Shown piece after piece: positions 49,507 to 57,785 of a DNA stretch of 64,000 bases (positions within the stretch are counted from its first letter, which is position 1; the number at the start of each line of letters is the position of its first letter). The stretch is from NCBI RefSeq assembly GCF_000718165.1, contig NZ_JOEY01000037.1, forward strand, positions 62,001 to 126,000. Reading direction: 5' to 3'. The notes beneath the pieces are model-generated. The model was given only the letters and a program-made list of their open reading frames with translations. It was not told where the DNA came from and did not search any database. The position numbers and the translations under genes were made by a program. This DNA comes from Streptomyces fulvoviolaceus (GTDB lineage Bacteria; Actinomycetota; Actinomycetes; Streptomycetales; Streptomycetaceae).

Positions 49507-52500
49507 TCACGTGCGGTGGGTGCCCTCGGCGAGCTCCCGCCGCAGATGGGCGGCGATCTCGTCGACGTGCGGCGGGTCGAGCAGCGACAGATGGTGCCCC
49601 GCGACCGGTACGACCGTCAGGCGCGGGCATACCTCGTCCCACCCGAGCGCCTCGTCGTCCCGTTCGTACGCGGGGTCGCGCACGGTGTGCGGAGCGGGCT
49701 CGGTGGCCCGGTACAGCACCACACGCCCGCCGTGGCGGCGGGGGCGGTGGGCCTCGCCGGTCCGCAGGTCCAGGTAGGAGGCGCGCTGGTGTTCCAGTGC
49801 GGCCGACGGCACGGCGCCGGACGAGCGCAGGATCCGCAGCACGGTGTCGATGCGCTCGCCGTCGTCGTCCATCGCGACCAGTTCGTCGTACGGCAGTTCC
49901 AGCCGGACTCCGTAGGCGTCGGCGACATGGCGGGCGAAGCCTGTGAAGTGGGCGCGGATCCGGTCGGCCGGTGTGTGATCGGGCTGGGGGAGGGGCCGTA
50001 CGGAGTCGATGAGCACCACCAGCTCCACGTCCCGTCCCGCGGCGGTGAGCTGCCGTGCGGCCTCTTGGGCGACGAACCCGCCGAAGGACCAACCGGCCAG
50101 CAGGCAGGGCCCGTTGGGATGGGCGGTGGCGACGGCCTCGGCGTAGCGACGGGCCTTGTCGGTCACTGTGGGGGCGTCTTCGAGCCGCTCCAGGCCGTAC
50201 ACCGGGCGCTCGTCCCCGAGCCGCTCGGCGAGCGTCCGGTAGACGTCGGTCGTGCCGCCGGCGGCGTGGACGAGGAAGAGCGGGGCCCCGGAGCCCGAGG
50301 CGCGCAGAGTCCGCAGCGGGTGGGCCGACTCGCCTGTGGAGAGCGCCTGTTGGAGGAGATCGGAGACGTTGTCGACGGTGGCCGCGCCGAGCAGATCGCG
50401 CAGCGGCAGTTCGATCCGGAACTCGCCTTCCAGGGCGGTACGGATCCGGACGGCCATCAACGAGTCGAGGCCGAGGTCGGTGAGGGCGGTGGTGGGGGTG
50501 ACGCGGGTCGCCGGGTGACCGGTGACGGTGGCGATGTGGTGGCGCAGGCGGGCGGCGACGGAGGTGTCCTCCGGTGCGGCGGCCTCCTCGGAGGACACCG
50601 CTGTGGTGGGCGTCGTACGCCCGTCCGTCCACCAGTGCCGGACGTGCCGCCAGCGGGGCGCGGGCAGGTCGATGACGCGCCCCGGTGGCAAGGGCAGGCG
50701 TCCGCCCGCGCAGTACAGGGCGCCCACCTGGGTGAGGAAGTCGGCGCAGCCGCAGGCGTCCCGGCGCAGCGTGCCGACGACGAGGGTCCCGGGAGCGGTG
50801 TCGGTGAGGGCCCGGGTCAGGACCGGGTGGGGCGAGATCTCGACGAAGGCGGTGTGGCCGTCGGCCGCGGCCGACGCGACGGCCTGGTCCAGACGCACGG
50901 GCCGCCGCAGGTTCGCGGCCCAGTGGGCGGCGTCGAACACGCAGTCGCCGCGTGGGTCGTCCAGGACGGTGGAGTAGACGGGGACGCGGGGCGGCCCGCC
51001 CTGGATGTGGTCCAGGGCGTCGGTCAACTCGGCCAGCAGTGGCTCGACTTGGGGCGAGTGTCCGGCACCGACGACCCGCATGGCGCGGGCGACGCGTCCT
51101 TGTCGCTCCAGCCGGCGTACGAGCCGGCCCACCGCCTCCTCCTCGCCGGTGACGACCTTCTGCCCGGGCGAGGAGTGGACGGCGACATGCACACCGGGGA
51201 ACTCCTGGAACAGGGCGTCGAGTTCACCGTCGTCGAGGTCGACGACGGCCATCGCACCGCCGCGCAGCCCGCTGAGCAGCCGAGCCCGTAGGGCGACGAC
51301 CCGGGCCGCGTCCGACACGTCCAGCGCACCGGCGCACACCGCGGCGGCCACCTCGCCCAGGGAGTGGCCGATGACGGCGGCGGGTTCGACACCGTACGCA
51401 CGCCACAGCTCGGCGAGCGCCACCTGGAGGCCGAACAGCACGGGCTGGGCCACCTCCAGACGGTCGAGATCACCGCCGGACGCGAGGTGTTCGTACAGGG
51501 ACAGACCGCACTCCGCGGTCAGCTGCCCGTCGAGCTTCTCCACGATGGCGGCGAAGACGGGATCCTCGGCCAGCAGACGCTGCCCCATGCCGACCCACTG
51601 GCTGCCGTACCCGGAGAAGACCCACACCGGGCCGCGCCCCACGAGATCACGCTCACCGGTCACGACCCGGGCGTGCGAGCGGCCCTGCGTCAACGCGGCC
51701 AGCCCGTCCGCGAGTTCGGTACGGTCACCGGCGACCACCGCGGCACGCAGGGGACCTCGCCCGGCGCGCCCGGCGAGCGTACGGGCGATGTCGGCAGGCT
51801 GCGCGGCATGCCCCTGGGGCGTACCGAGCCAGTCGGCCAGCCGACCCGCGGTGTCCCGGACGCGTGCGGTGTCGAGGTCGGAGAGGAGGTGGAGGCGGGC
51901 GGCCGGCTCACCGGTCGGAGCCGCCGACGGCAGCACGCCGGGCCGCCATTCCTCCAGCACCGCATGGGCGTTGGCCCCGCTGAAACCGAACCCGGAGACC
52001 CCGGCGGTGGCCGTCCCGCCGTAACGCGGCCACGGCTCGCACTCGGACACCACCCGCAGTCGTACGTCGTCCAGGGAACTGCCTCCGGTGCAGTGCAGGG
52101 ACGGCGGAACGAGGTCGTGGTGCAGTGCGAGGACCGTCTTGACCAGCCCGGCGATGCCCGCGGCGGACTCCAGATGGCCGAGGTTGCCCTTGACGGAACC
52201 GAGGAGCAGTGGCTGATCCGGGTCGCGGTCCGCACCGAGCACCCTGCCGAGCGCACCCGCCTCGATCGGGTCGCCGAGGGGGGTACCGGTGCCGTGCGCC
52301 TCGACGTGGTCGACGTGCCCCGGGGGGAGCCCGGCCCGCGCGTACGCCGTCGTCAGAAGAGCCTGCTGGGCCGCGGGGTTGGGAGCCAGGAGGCCGTTGG
52401 AACGGCCGTCGGAGTTGACGGCCGTGGCGCGGATGACGGCGAGGACCCGGTCGCCGTCCCGCTCGGCGTCGGACAGCCGCTTCAGAAGCACGGCCGCGCA

Positions 52501-53487
52501 TCCCTCGCCGCGTCCGATGCCGTCGGCTGCCGCCGAGAAGGGCTTGCACCGCCCGTCCGGCGCGAGAGCGCCCGCCCGCCGGAACGCGACGGTCACGGCG
52601 GGGGAGAGCAGCACGTTGACCCCTGCGGCGATCGCGGTGTCGCTCTCGCCCGTGCGCAGGCTGACACAGGCGTGGTGCACGGCGACCAGCGAGGAGGAAC
52701 AGGCGGTGTCGACGGCCATGCTCGGCCCGCGGGCGTCCAGCACGTACGCCAGCCGGCCCGCGGCGACGCTCAGTGCCGCACCGGCCGGTGCCCAGGGATC
52801 CACGGCTGCCGGGTCGGCTCCGGTGAGCGAGCCGTACTCCGGGGCGGAGACTCCGACGAAGACACCCGTGGCGGTGCCGGCGAGGGACGCGGCAGGGACG
52901 GCGGCGTGGTCGAGGGCCTCGTGGACGACCTCCAGGAGGATCCGCTGCTGCGGATCCATCACCGCGGCCTCGCGCGGGGTGATGCGGAAGAAGTCCGCGT
53001 CGAACCCGGCGATGTCGTCGAGGTAACCGCCGTAGGGAAGGGCGTCGGCGGGCGGGAAGGCGGTGAAGTCGCGCCAGCGGTCCTCGGGGACCCGCCGGAT
53101 CGCATCCACGCCCTCGCTCAGCAACCGCCAGTAGTCGCCCGGGCCGTGCACACCCCCGGGCAGCCGGCACCCGACCCCGATGACGGCGACGGGCTCGCCG
53201 GGCAGCCCGGGTGCCACTGGGGGAGTGGCCTGTGCCTTTGCCGCGGTACGGCCGCACAGATGCGCCACCAGGGCATCTCCGGTGGGCGCCTCCCACAGCA
53301 GCGTCGCCGGCAGTTCACGGCCCGTGGCCCTGGAGAGCTCACCGGCCAGGACGACCGCGTCCCGCGAGGACATGCCGAGGTCCGCCAGCGGCCGGTCCAT
53401 CGGGACGTCCTCGGCGGCCGTGCCGCTCCAGGCGGCCACCCGGTCCAGGATCAGACGGCGTAACGCGCTCTCGTCGGCGGCCCTCAT
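49507..53487 (-). CDS. Pks13-like polyketide synthase (ACP-KS-AT-ACP-TE)
   Basis: A 1326-residue type I PKS. Domains by residue: N-ACP 1-80 with Ser41 in ADLGMSSRDAVVLAG; KS ~98-515 with Cys263 (VDTACSSS), His398 (EAHGTGT) and His438 (NLGHLESA); AT ~620-915 with Ser709 (GHSLGE); ACP2 ~975-1050 with Ser1009 (LGLDSL); TE ~1068-1326 with Ser1134 (AGWSFGG). No KR, DH or ER. This order and motifs such as LSSRDAV-like N-ACP and EHQRASYLD plus PYDELVAMDDDGE in the TE match mycobacterial Pks13, which condenses two fatty acyl chains (about 1730 residues there). The AT substrate motif reads GAGH instead of HAFH or YASH. Leu9 is TTA. ATG overlaps the FAAL stop (ATGA). It would make an alpha-alkyl beta-keto acyl product. 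Confidence 0.93.
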   Translation of the reverse strand: MRAADESALRRLILDRVAAWSGTAAEDVPMDRPLADLGMSSRDAVVLAGELSRATGRELPATLLWEAPTGDALVAHLCGRTAAKAQATPPVAPGLPGEPVAVIGVGCRLPGGVHGPGDYWRLLSEGVDAIRRVPEDRWRDFTAFPPADALPYGGYLDDIAGFDADFFRITPREAAVMDPQQRILLEVVHEALDHAAVPAASLAGTATGVFVGVSAPEYGSLTGADPAAVDPWAPAGAALSVAAGRLAYVLDARGPSMAVDTACSSSLVAVHHACVSLRTGESDTAIAAGVNVLLSPAVTVAFRRAGALAPDGRCKPFSAAADGIGRGEGCAAVLLKRLSDAERDGDRVLAVIRATAVNSDGRSNGLLAPNPAAQQALLTTAYARAGLPPGHVDHVEAHGTGTPLGDPIEAGALGRVLGADRDPDQPLLLGSVKGNLGHLESAAGIAGLVKTVLALHHDLVPPSLHCTGGSSLDDVRLRVVSECEPWPRYGGTATAGVSGFGFSGANAHAVLEEWRPGVLPSAAPTGEPAARLHLLSDLDTARVRDTAGRLADWLGTPQGHAAQPADIARTLAGRAGRGPLRAAVVAGDRTELADGLAALTQGRSHARVVTGERDLVGRGPVWVFSGYGSQWVGMGQRLLAEDPVFAAIVEKLDGQLTAECGLSLYEHLASGGDLDRLEVAQPVLFGLQVALAELWRAYGVEPAAVIGHSLGEVAAAVCAGALDVSDAARVVALRARLLSGLRGGAMAVVDLDDGELDALFQEFPGVHVAVHSSPGQKVVTGEEEAVGRLVRRLERQGRVARAMRVVGAGHSPQVEPLLAELTDALDHIQGGPPRVPVYSTVLDDPRGDCVFDAAHWAANLRRPVRLDQAVASAAADGHTAFVEISPHPVLTRALTDTAPGTLVVGTLRRDACGCADFLTQVGALYCAGGRLPLPPGRVIDLPAPRWRHVRHWWTDGRTTPTTAVSSEEAAAPEDTSVAARLRHHIATVTGHPATRVTPTTALTDLGLDSLMAVRIRTALEGEFRIELPLRDLLGAATVDNVSDLLQQALSTGESAHPLRTLRASGSGAPLFLVHAAGGTTDVYRTLAERLGDERPVYGLERLEDAPTVTDKARRYAEAVATAHPNGPCLLAGWSFGGFVAQEAARQLTAAGRDVELVVLIDSVRPLPQPDHTPADRIRAHFTGFARHVADAYGVRLELPYDELVAMDDDGERIDTVLRILRSSGAVPSAALEHQRASYLDLRTGEAHRPRRHGGRVVLYRATEPAPHTVRDPAYERDDEALGWDEVCPRLTVVPVAGHHLSLLDPPHVDEIAAHLRRELAEGTHRT

Positions 53488-55214
53488 CCCTGGCTCCCCA
53501 CCGCGTAGGCGCCCGCCAGATACCGCTCCCGGGTCCGCGCCCGCGACACCTTGCCGCTGGAGGTACGCGGCACGGTGCCCGGAGGGACGAGGACGATGTC
53601 GGCGAGCCGCAGCCCGTGCCGCCCGGAGACGGCCGCCCGCACGGCACGCACCAGCTCCGGTACGTCGATCCGGGCGAGGCTCGTCGTCCGCACGTGCTCG
53701 GCCACCACGACCACCCGCTCACCGGAGCCGCCCGGTACACCGAAGGCGGCGAGCCGGTCCCGCCGTACGGCCGGATGCGCGTCCTGCGCCGTGCCCTCCA
53801 CGTCCTGCGGGTAGTGGTTGCGGCCGTCGACGACGATGAGGTCCTTCAGACGCCCCGTGACGATCAACTGCCCGTCCAGGACCGTCCCCAGATCACCGGT
53901 GCGCAGCCAGGAACCCGGGGCGCCCGGGAGCACGGCGCCGAACACGCGCCGGGTGTGCTCGTCCTGTCCCCAGTAGCCGCGCCCCACATTGGGACCCTGC
54001 ACCAGGATCTCGCCGACCTCCCCCTCGGACAGGACGGCATGGCTCACGGGATCGGCGATACGGACCCGCTGCCCCGCCGGAGTGCCGCAGCCCGCCAGCA
54101 CCACGGCCCTGGGGTCGTCGGGCCGCGCGGGCAGGGCCTTCCCGGCGGCGAGGGCGTCGCGGTCGAGTGCGAACCGGCCGAGCGGCTGCCCGGGGCGGGA
54201 GGCACTGACGAAGACAGTGGCCTCGGCGAGCCCGTACGACGGACAGTGGACGTCCGGTGCGAGCCCCTGTCCGGCGAAGGCGGCGTGGAAGCGGTCGGCC
54301 GTGTGAAGGCGGACCGGCTCGCTCCCGTTGATCAGAGCGGCGACGCCGTCCAGCCGCAGATCCGCCTTCTGCGCGTCGGTCACGGTCGACGTGCAGTAGT
54401 CGTAGGCGAAGTTGGGTGCCGCGCTCAGCGCGCGCGGATGCGCGGCCAACAGCCTTAGCCAGCGCACCGGTTCGTGCAGGAACGCGGCCGGATCCATGAG
54501 CACTGACAGCAGACCCCGCACCACCGGGGCGGCGACACTCAGGACGAGCCCCATGTCGTGGTAGAGCGGCAGCCAGCCCACGCAGGTCACCGGACGGGTG
54601 TCGGCACCGTAGGCGGACAGCGCCTGGCGGGCGTTGGCGACGACGTTGGCGTGGCTGATCTCCACGCCGGCCGGGGTGCGGGTCGAGCCGGAGGTGTACT
54701 GGAGGTACGCGACCCTTTCGCCGACCGGCTGCCACGCTCCGGCGGCGGCGTCGGGCACCTGATCGACGGCGACGATCCGCACCGGCGTCTCATCGCAGAA
54801 ATCCCGCACCGCCTCCAGGATTTGACTTGTCGTCACCACGACGGTCGCACCGGCATCGGCCAGGACGGCCGAGAGCCGCTCCGCCTGCCCGGGCAGATGG
54901 GGCGGATACAGCGGCACGGCGACCAGGCCGGCGGCCAGCGCCCCCAGGAAGCCGGTGACGTACTCCGTCCCCTGCGGGCACAGCAGCGCGACCCGCGCCC
55001 CGGGCTCCGCCTCCGCGGCGAGCCGGGCGGCCACCGCCCGCATGCGCAGATCCAGACGCCGCCAGGTCAGCGTGCGGTGGACACCGCGCGAGTGCGCGGC
55101 GGGATGGTCGACGAAGGTGAACGCCCTGCGGTCGGGAGTGGTTTCGGCCCAGTGCCGCACGTACTCGGGCAGACTTCGGCACGTGGGGACGAGCGGGGGG
55201 CGGCGGCTGTCCAT
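53484..55214 (-). CDS. Fatty acyl-AMP ligase (FadD32-like FAAL)
   Basis: A 576-residue ANL-superfamily adenylating enzyme. AMP-binding loop YLQYTSGSTRTPAGVEISHA and core WLPLYHDMGLVLSVAAPVV, then SYGLAEATVFVSA, WLRTGDLGTVLDGQLIVTGR and RLKDLIVVDGRNHYPQD, and the C-terminal Lys loop TSSGKVSRARTRERYLAG. STRTPAG and YHDMGLVL are diagnostic of fatty acyl-AMP ligases such as FadD32, which activate long-chain acids and load the N-terminal ACP of Pks13-type PKSs rather than making CoA esters. ATG 55214 has GGAG nine bases upstream. Translational overlap with the PKS supports direct partnership. Confidence 0.92.
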   Translation of the reverse strand: MDSRRPPLVPTCRSLPEYVRHWAETTPDRRAFTFVDHPAAHSRGVHRTLTWRRLDLRMRAVAARLAAEAEPGARVALLCPQGTEYVTGFLGALAAGLVAVPLYPPHLPGQAERLSAVLADAGATVVVTTSQILEAVRDFCDETPVRIVAVDQVPDAAAGAWQPVGERVAYLQYTSGSTRTPAGVEISHANVVANARQALSAYGADTRPVTCVGWLPLYHDMGLVLSVAAPVVRGLLSVLMDPAAFLHEPVRWLRLLAAHPRALSAAPNFAYDYCTSTVTDAQKADLRLDGVAALINGSEPVRLHTADRFHAAFAGQGLAPDVHCPSYGLAEATVFVSASRPGQPLGRFALDRDALAAGKALPARPDDPRAVVLAGCGTPAGQRVRIADPVSHAVLSEGEVGEILVQGPNVGRGYWGQDEHTRRVFGAVLPGAPGSWLRTGDLGTVLDGQLIVTGRLKDLIVVDGRNHYPQDVEGTAQDAHPAVRRDRLAAFGVPGGSGERVVVVAEHVRTTSLARIDVPELVRAVRAAVSGRHGLRLADIVLVPPGTVPRTSSGKVSRARTRERYLAGAYAVGSQG

Positions 55215-55287
55215 CGGGCATGGCTCCTCACGTCGTGCGATACGGCGTCGCGAAACGTCTGCGATCGGCTGGGGAGGGACGGACCGG

Positions 55288-56841
55288 TCAGAGCGGGATG
55301 TTGCCGTGCCGGCGCTCCGGCATCGGGGCACGCTTGCCGCGCAGCGCACGCAGGGCACGGCAGATCTGGGCGCGGGTGTCACTCGGGGCGATCACGGCAT
55401 CGACGTAGCCGCGCTCGGCGGCCAGATAGGGCGTGCCGTACGTGCTCTCGTACGAGGCGACGAGACGGGCCCGCAGCGCCTCGGGGTCGGCGGCGGCCGC
55501 GAGTTCACGCCGGTGCAGGACACCCACCGCGCCCTCGGCGCCCATCACGGCGATCCGCGCGGTGGGCCAGGCGAAGTTGAGGTCGGCGCCCAGGTGCTTG
55601 GAGCCCATCACCGCGTACCCGCCGCCGTACGCCTTGCGCACCACCACCGTGACCTTCGGGACGGTCGCCTCGGCATAGGCGTACAGCAGCTTGGCGCCGC
55701 GCCGGATGATCCCGGCCTGCTCCTGACGGACGCCGGAGAGATAGCCCGGGACGTCGGCGAAGGTCAGCAACGGGATGCCGAACGCGTCGCAGAACCGTAC
55801 GAAGCGCGCGGCCTTCTCGGAGGCGTCGATGTCCAGGACTCCGGCCGCGTGCAGCGGCTGGTTGGCGACGACCCCGACGGGATGTCCCTCCACGAGGGCC
55901 AGCGCGCAGATGATGTTCGGCGCGAACAGCTCCTGGACCTCGAGGAGTTCGCCGCCGTCGACGACCGCGCGCAGGACGTCGCGCATGTCGTAGGCCTGCC
56001 CGAGCCGGTCCGGCACGATGTCGTCGAGCGGCACGTCGACGGGCACCGGAGCGGGCGCGTACTGCGGGGGCCGCTCCAGGTTGTTGGCGGGCAGGTACGA
56101 CAGCAGGTCGCGTACGGTGTCCAGGGCCTCCACCTCGTCGGCGGCGAGGAAGTGGGCGTTGCCGTTGAGGGAGTTGCTGGTGCGGGCGCCGCCCAGCTCC
56201 TCGGCGCTGGTGCGCTCCCCGGTGACCGCCTCGATGACGTCGGGGCCGGTGACGAACATGTGCGAGGCGCCGTCCACCATCACGGTGAAGTCGGTGATGG
56301 CCGGCGAGTACGCGGCCCCACCGGCGCACGGCCCGAGGACGACGGAGATCTGCGGGATCACCCCGGACGCCTGCACGTTGCGGCGCACCAGCTCGGCGTA
56401 GAGGGCGAGCGAGGTGACGCCCTCCTGGATGCGGGCGCCGCCGCCGTCGTTGAGCCCGATGACCGGGCAACCGGTCTTCAGGGCGAGGTCCATGAGGGCG
56501 ACGGTCTTCTCGCCGAAGGCCTCGCCCATGCTGCCGCCGAAGACCGTCGAGTCCTGGGCGAACACACAGACCGGACGGCTGTCGACGGTGCCGTACCCGG
56601 TGACCACCCCGTCTCCGTACGGCCGACGGGCACCGTCCCCGGCGGGCCGGGCCCGGACGAACAGCCCGGTCTCGGAGAACGACCCCGCGTCCAGCAGCAG
56701 GTCGATCCGCTCCCGGGCACTGAACTGACCTCGTCTTCTGGGCCCGTTCCCGGCCACCGCCTGTGCCCTGCGGGTCTCCAGCGCGAGGACGCGGTCGGTG
56801 GTGCGGTCGGGCACATGGATCGTCGTCACCTCTAGTGTCAC
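55288..56841 (-). CDS. Acyl-CoA carboxylase beta (carboxyltransferase) subunit
   Basis: A 517-residue biotin-dependent carboxyltransferase of the PccB/AccD group: GQFSARERIDLLLDAGSFSE, VVTGYGTVDSRPVCVFAQD, GGGARIQEGVTSLALYAELV, GPCAGGAAYSPAITDF and the C-terminal DTRAQICRALRALRGKRAPM ending in RRHGNIPL. The enzyme carboxylates acyl-CoA; in mycolate biosynthesis AccD4 makes the 2-carboxyacyl extender for Pks13. The partner biotin-carrying alpha subunit is not in the window and would be shared from elsewhere. GTG 56841 has GGAGG upstream and fits homology; the frame runs on to 57006 without support. Gap to the FAAL gene is 73 bases. Confidence 0.93.
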   Translation of the reverse strand: MTLEVTTIHVPDRTTDRVLALETRRAQAVAGNGPRRRGQFSARERIDLLLDAGSFSETGLFVRARPAGDGARRPYGDGVVTGYGTVDSRPVCVFAQDSTVFGGSMGEAFGEKTVALMDLALKTGCPVIGLNDGGGARIQEGVTSLALYAELVRRNVQASGVIPQISVVLGPCAGGAAYSPAITDFTVMVDGASHMFVTGPDVIEAVTGERTSAEELGGARTSNSLNGNAHFLAADEVEALDTVRDLLSYLPANNLERPPQYAPAPVPVDVPLDDIVPDRLGQAYDMRDVLRAVVDGGELLEVQELFAPNIICALALVEGHPVGVVANQPLHAAGVLDIDASEKAARFVRFCDAFGIPLLTFADVPGYLSGVRQEQAGIIRRGAKLLYAYAEATVPKVTVVVRKAYGGGYAVMGSKHLGADLNFAWPTARIAVMGAEGAVGVLHRRELAAAADPEALRARLVASYESTYGTPYLAAERGYVDAVIAPSDTRAQICRALRALRGKRAPMPERRHGNIPL

Positions 56842-57350
56842 AGCCACCTCCGAAGTGGCCTTCGAATATGGCAGCGCAGCGGGGGCGGGCCGAGCCGAAC
56901 GCCCGTGCGTTTGCGTGAGGTGAGTCCTGAGGGGGCGGCCTTCGTCCGCGGGTGACAAGGGTCTGTGCGGGACGAGGGCGTCTCCTGTGCACTGCTTTTG
57001 AGACAAACTGGCTGGAGAAAAGGTGCAGACCTAATCCGTGGCGCGCTCTTTTCGCAGGCCGTGCGGCGCTGAAGCCCGGCGTCGAAGTACGCGAATGAGT
57101 CAGTGTCAGGAAACGAATCGACCCGCCGGTTGATAGTTCAACGGGCGCGCTGCAAGAATCCCCACCCGACCCCGTCGTCACCCATCGACGTACAGGTCGG
57201 CTGCCGAACAGGGCCCCCAGTCCGCCGCAATTCCAATAGCGCGAATTTCGGATTCACGAACCCCCCACAAAGTCCGCACAGAGCACGACTGCGGCGTGCC
57301 CTCGCACGCCTTCCGGTTGCGCGGCACGAAGCAGCAAAGAAGGTGCATCG
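56842..57350. promoter_or_regulatory. Divergent promoter region, lipid operon versus acetate symporter
   Basis: About 510 bases separating the leftward AccD operon from the rightward DUF485/symporter pair. No gene is convincing. An AAGGTGCAGACCT element (57019-57031) is close in sequence to the palindrome upstream of the YceI gene (AAGGTGCGCACCTT), suggesting a shared regulator, which is inference. Promoter boxes are not clear. TTCGAA (56862-56867) lies near the accD start. Confidence 0.35.
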
Positions 57351-57785
57351 GTGTCACGGCACTCCACACGGTTCGGCTCCCCGCCGCCCTACTCCCCGAC
57401 GCCCCCCGAACAGGCGGAGCGGCAACAGGTGTCGCGCGACCCCGCATACCAGTCGCTCCGCCGCATCCGCCGGCGCTTCGGAGTCAGAGCGACGGCTGTC
57501 GCCGTCGGCGGATTCCTGCTGTACGTCCTGCTGTCGAGCTTTGTACCCGGCCTGATGAACCAGCCCCTGATCGGTCACCTCACCGTCGGACTGGCCCTGG
57601 GCCTCGGGCAGTTCGTGCTGATGGCCGTGATCGTCTGGCGCTACCTCGTGCACATACGCACTCATGTCACACCGCTGGTCCGCGGCCTGCGGGGTCTCGC
57701 CCGCCAACACGAGGCCGCAGGGCGAGGGCGAGCGGTGCCCGGACCCGCCATGGCTCCCCGCGACGGGGAGTACCGCTCATGGTGA
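57351..57785 (+). CDS. DUF485 membrane protein (acetate-symporter partner)
   Basis: A 144-residue protein with two membrane helices (VRATAVAVGGFLLYVLLSSF and LTVGLALGLGQFVLMAVIVW) and a proline-rich cytoplasmic N-terminus. DUF485 subunits are encoded just before the cation/acetate symporter ActP in actinobacteria. Their role is probably stabilising or regulating the symporter. GTG start at 57351. The stop overlaps the symporter start by 7 bases, so translation is coupled. Confidence 0.85.
   Translation: MSRHSTRFGSPPPYSPTPPEQAERQQVSRDPAYQSLRRIRRRFGVRATAVAVGGFLLYVLLSSFVPGLMNQPLIGHLTVGLALGLGQFVLMAVIVWRYLVHIRTHVTPLVRGLRGLARQHEAAGRGRAVPGPAMAPRDGEYRSW

Noticed and set aside
49291..53463. Forward ORFs of 666 and 699 residues opposite the PKS
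   Set aside because: Antisense of a gene with five recognisable domains; low-complexity translations.
46424..56841. Reading the locus as a standard iterative or enediyne PKS cluster
   Set aside because: No KR, DH or ER, and the N-terminal ACP with a FAAL and AccD fits Pks13-type condensation better.
57178..57447. 89-residue reverse ORF in the symporter promoter region
   Set aside because: No ribosome site or fold pattern and overlaps the DUF485 coding region.
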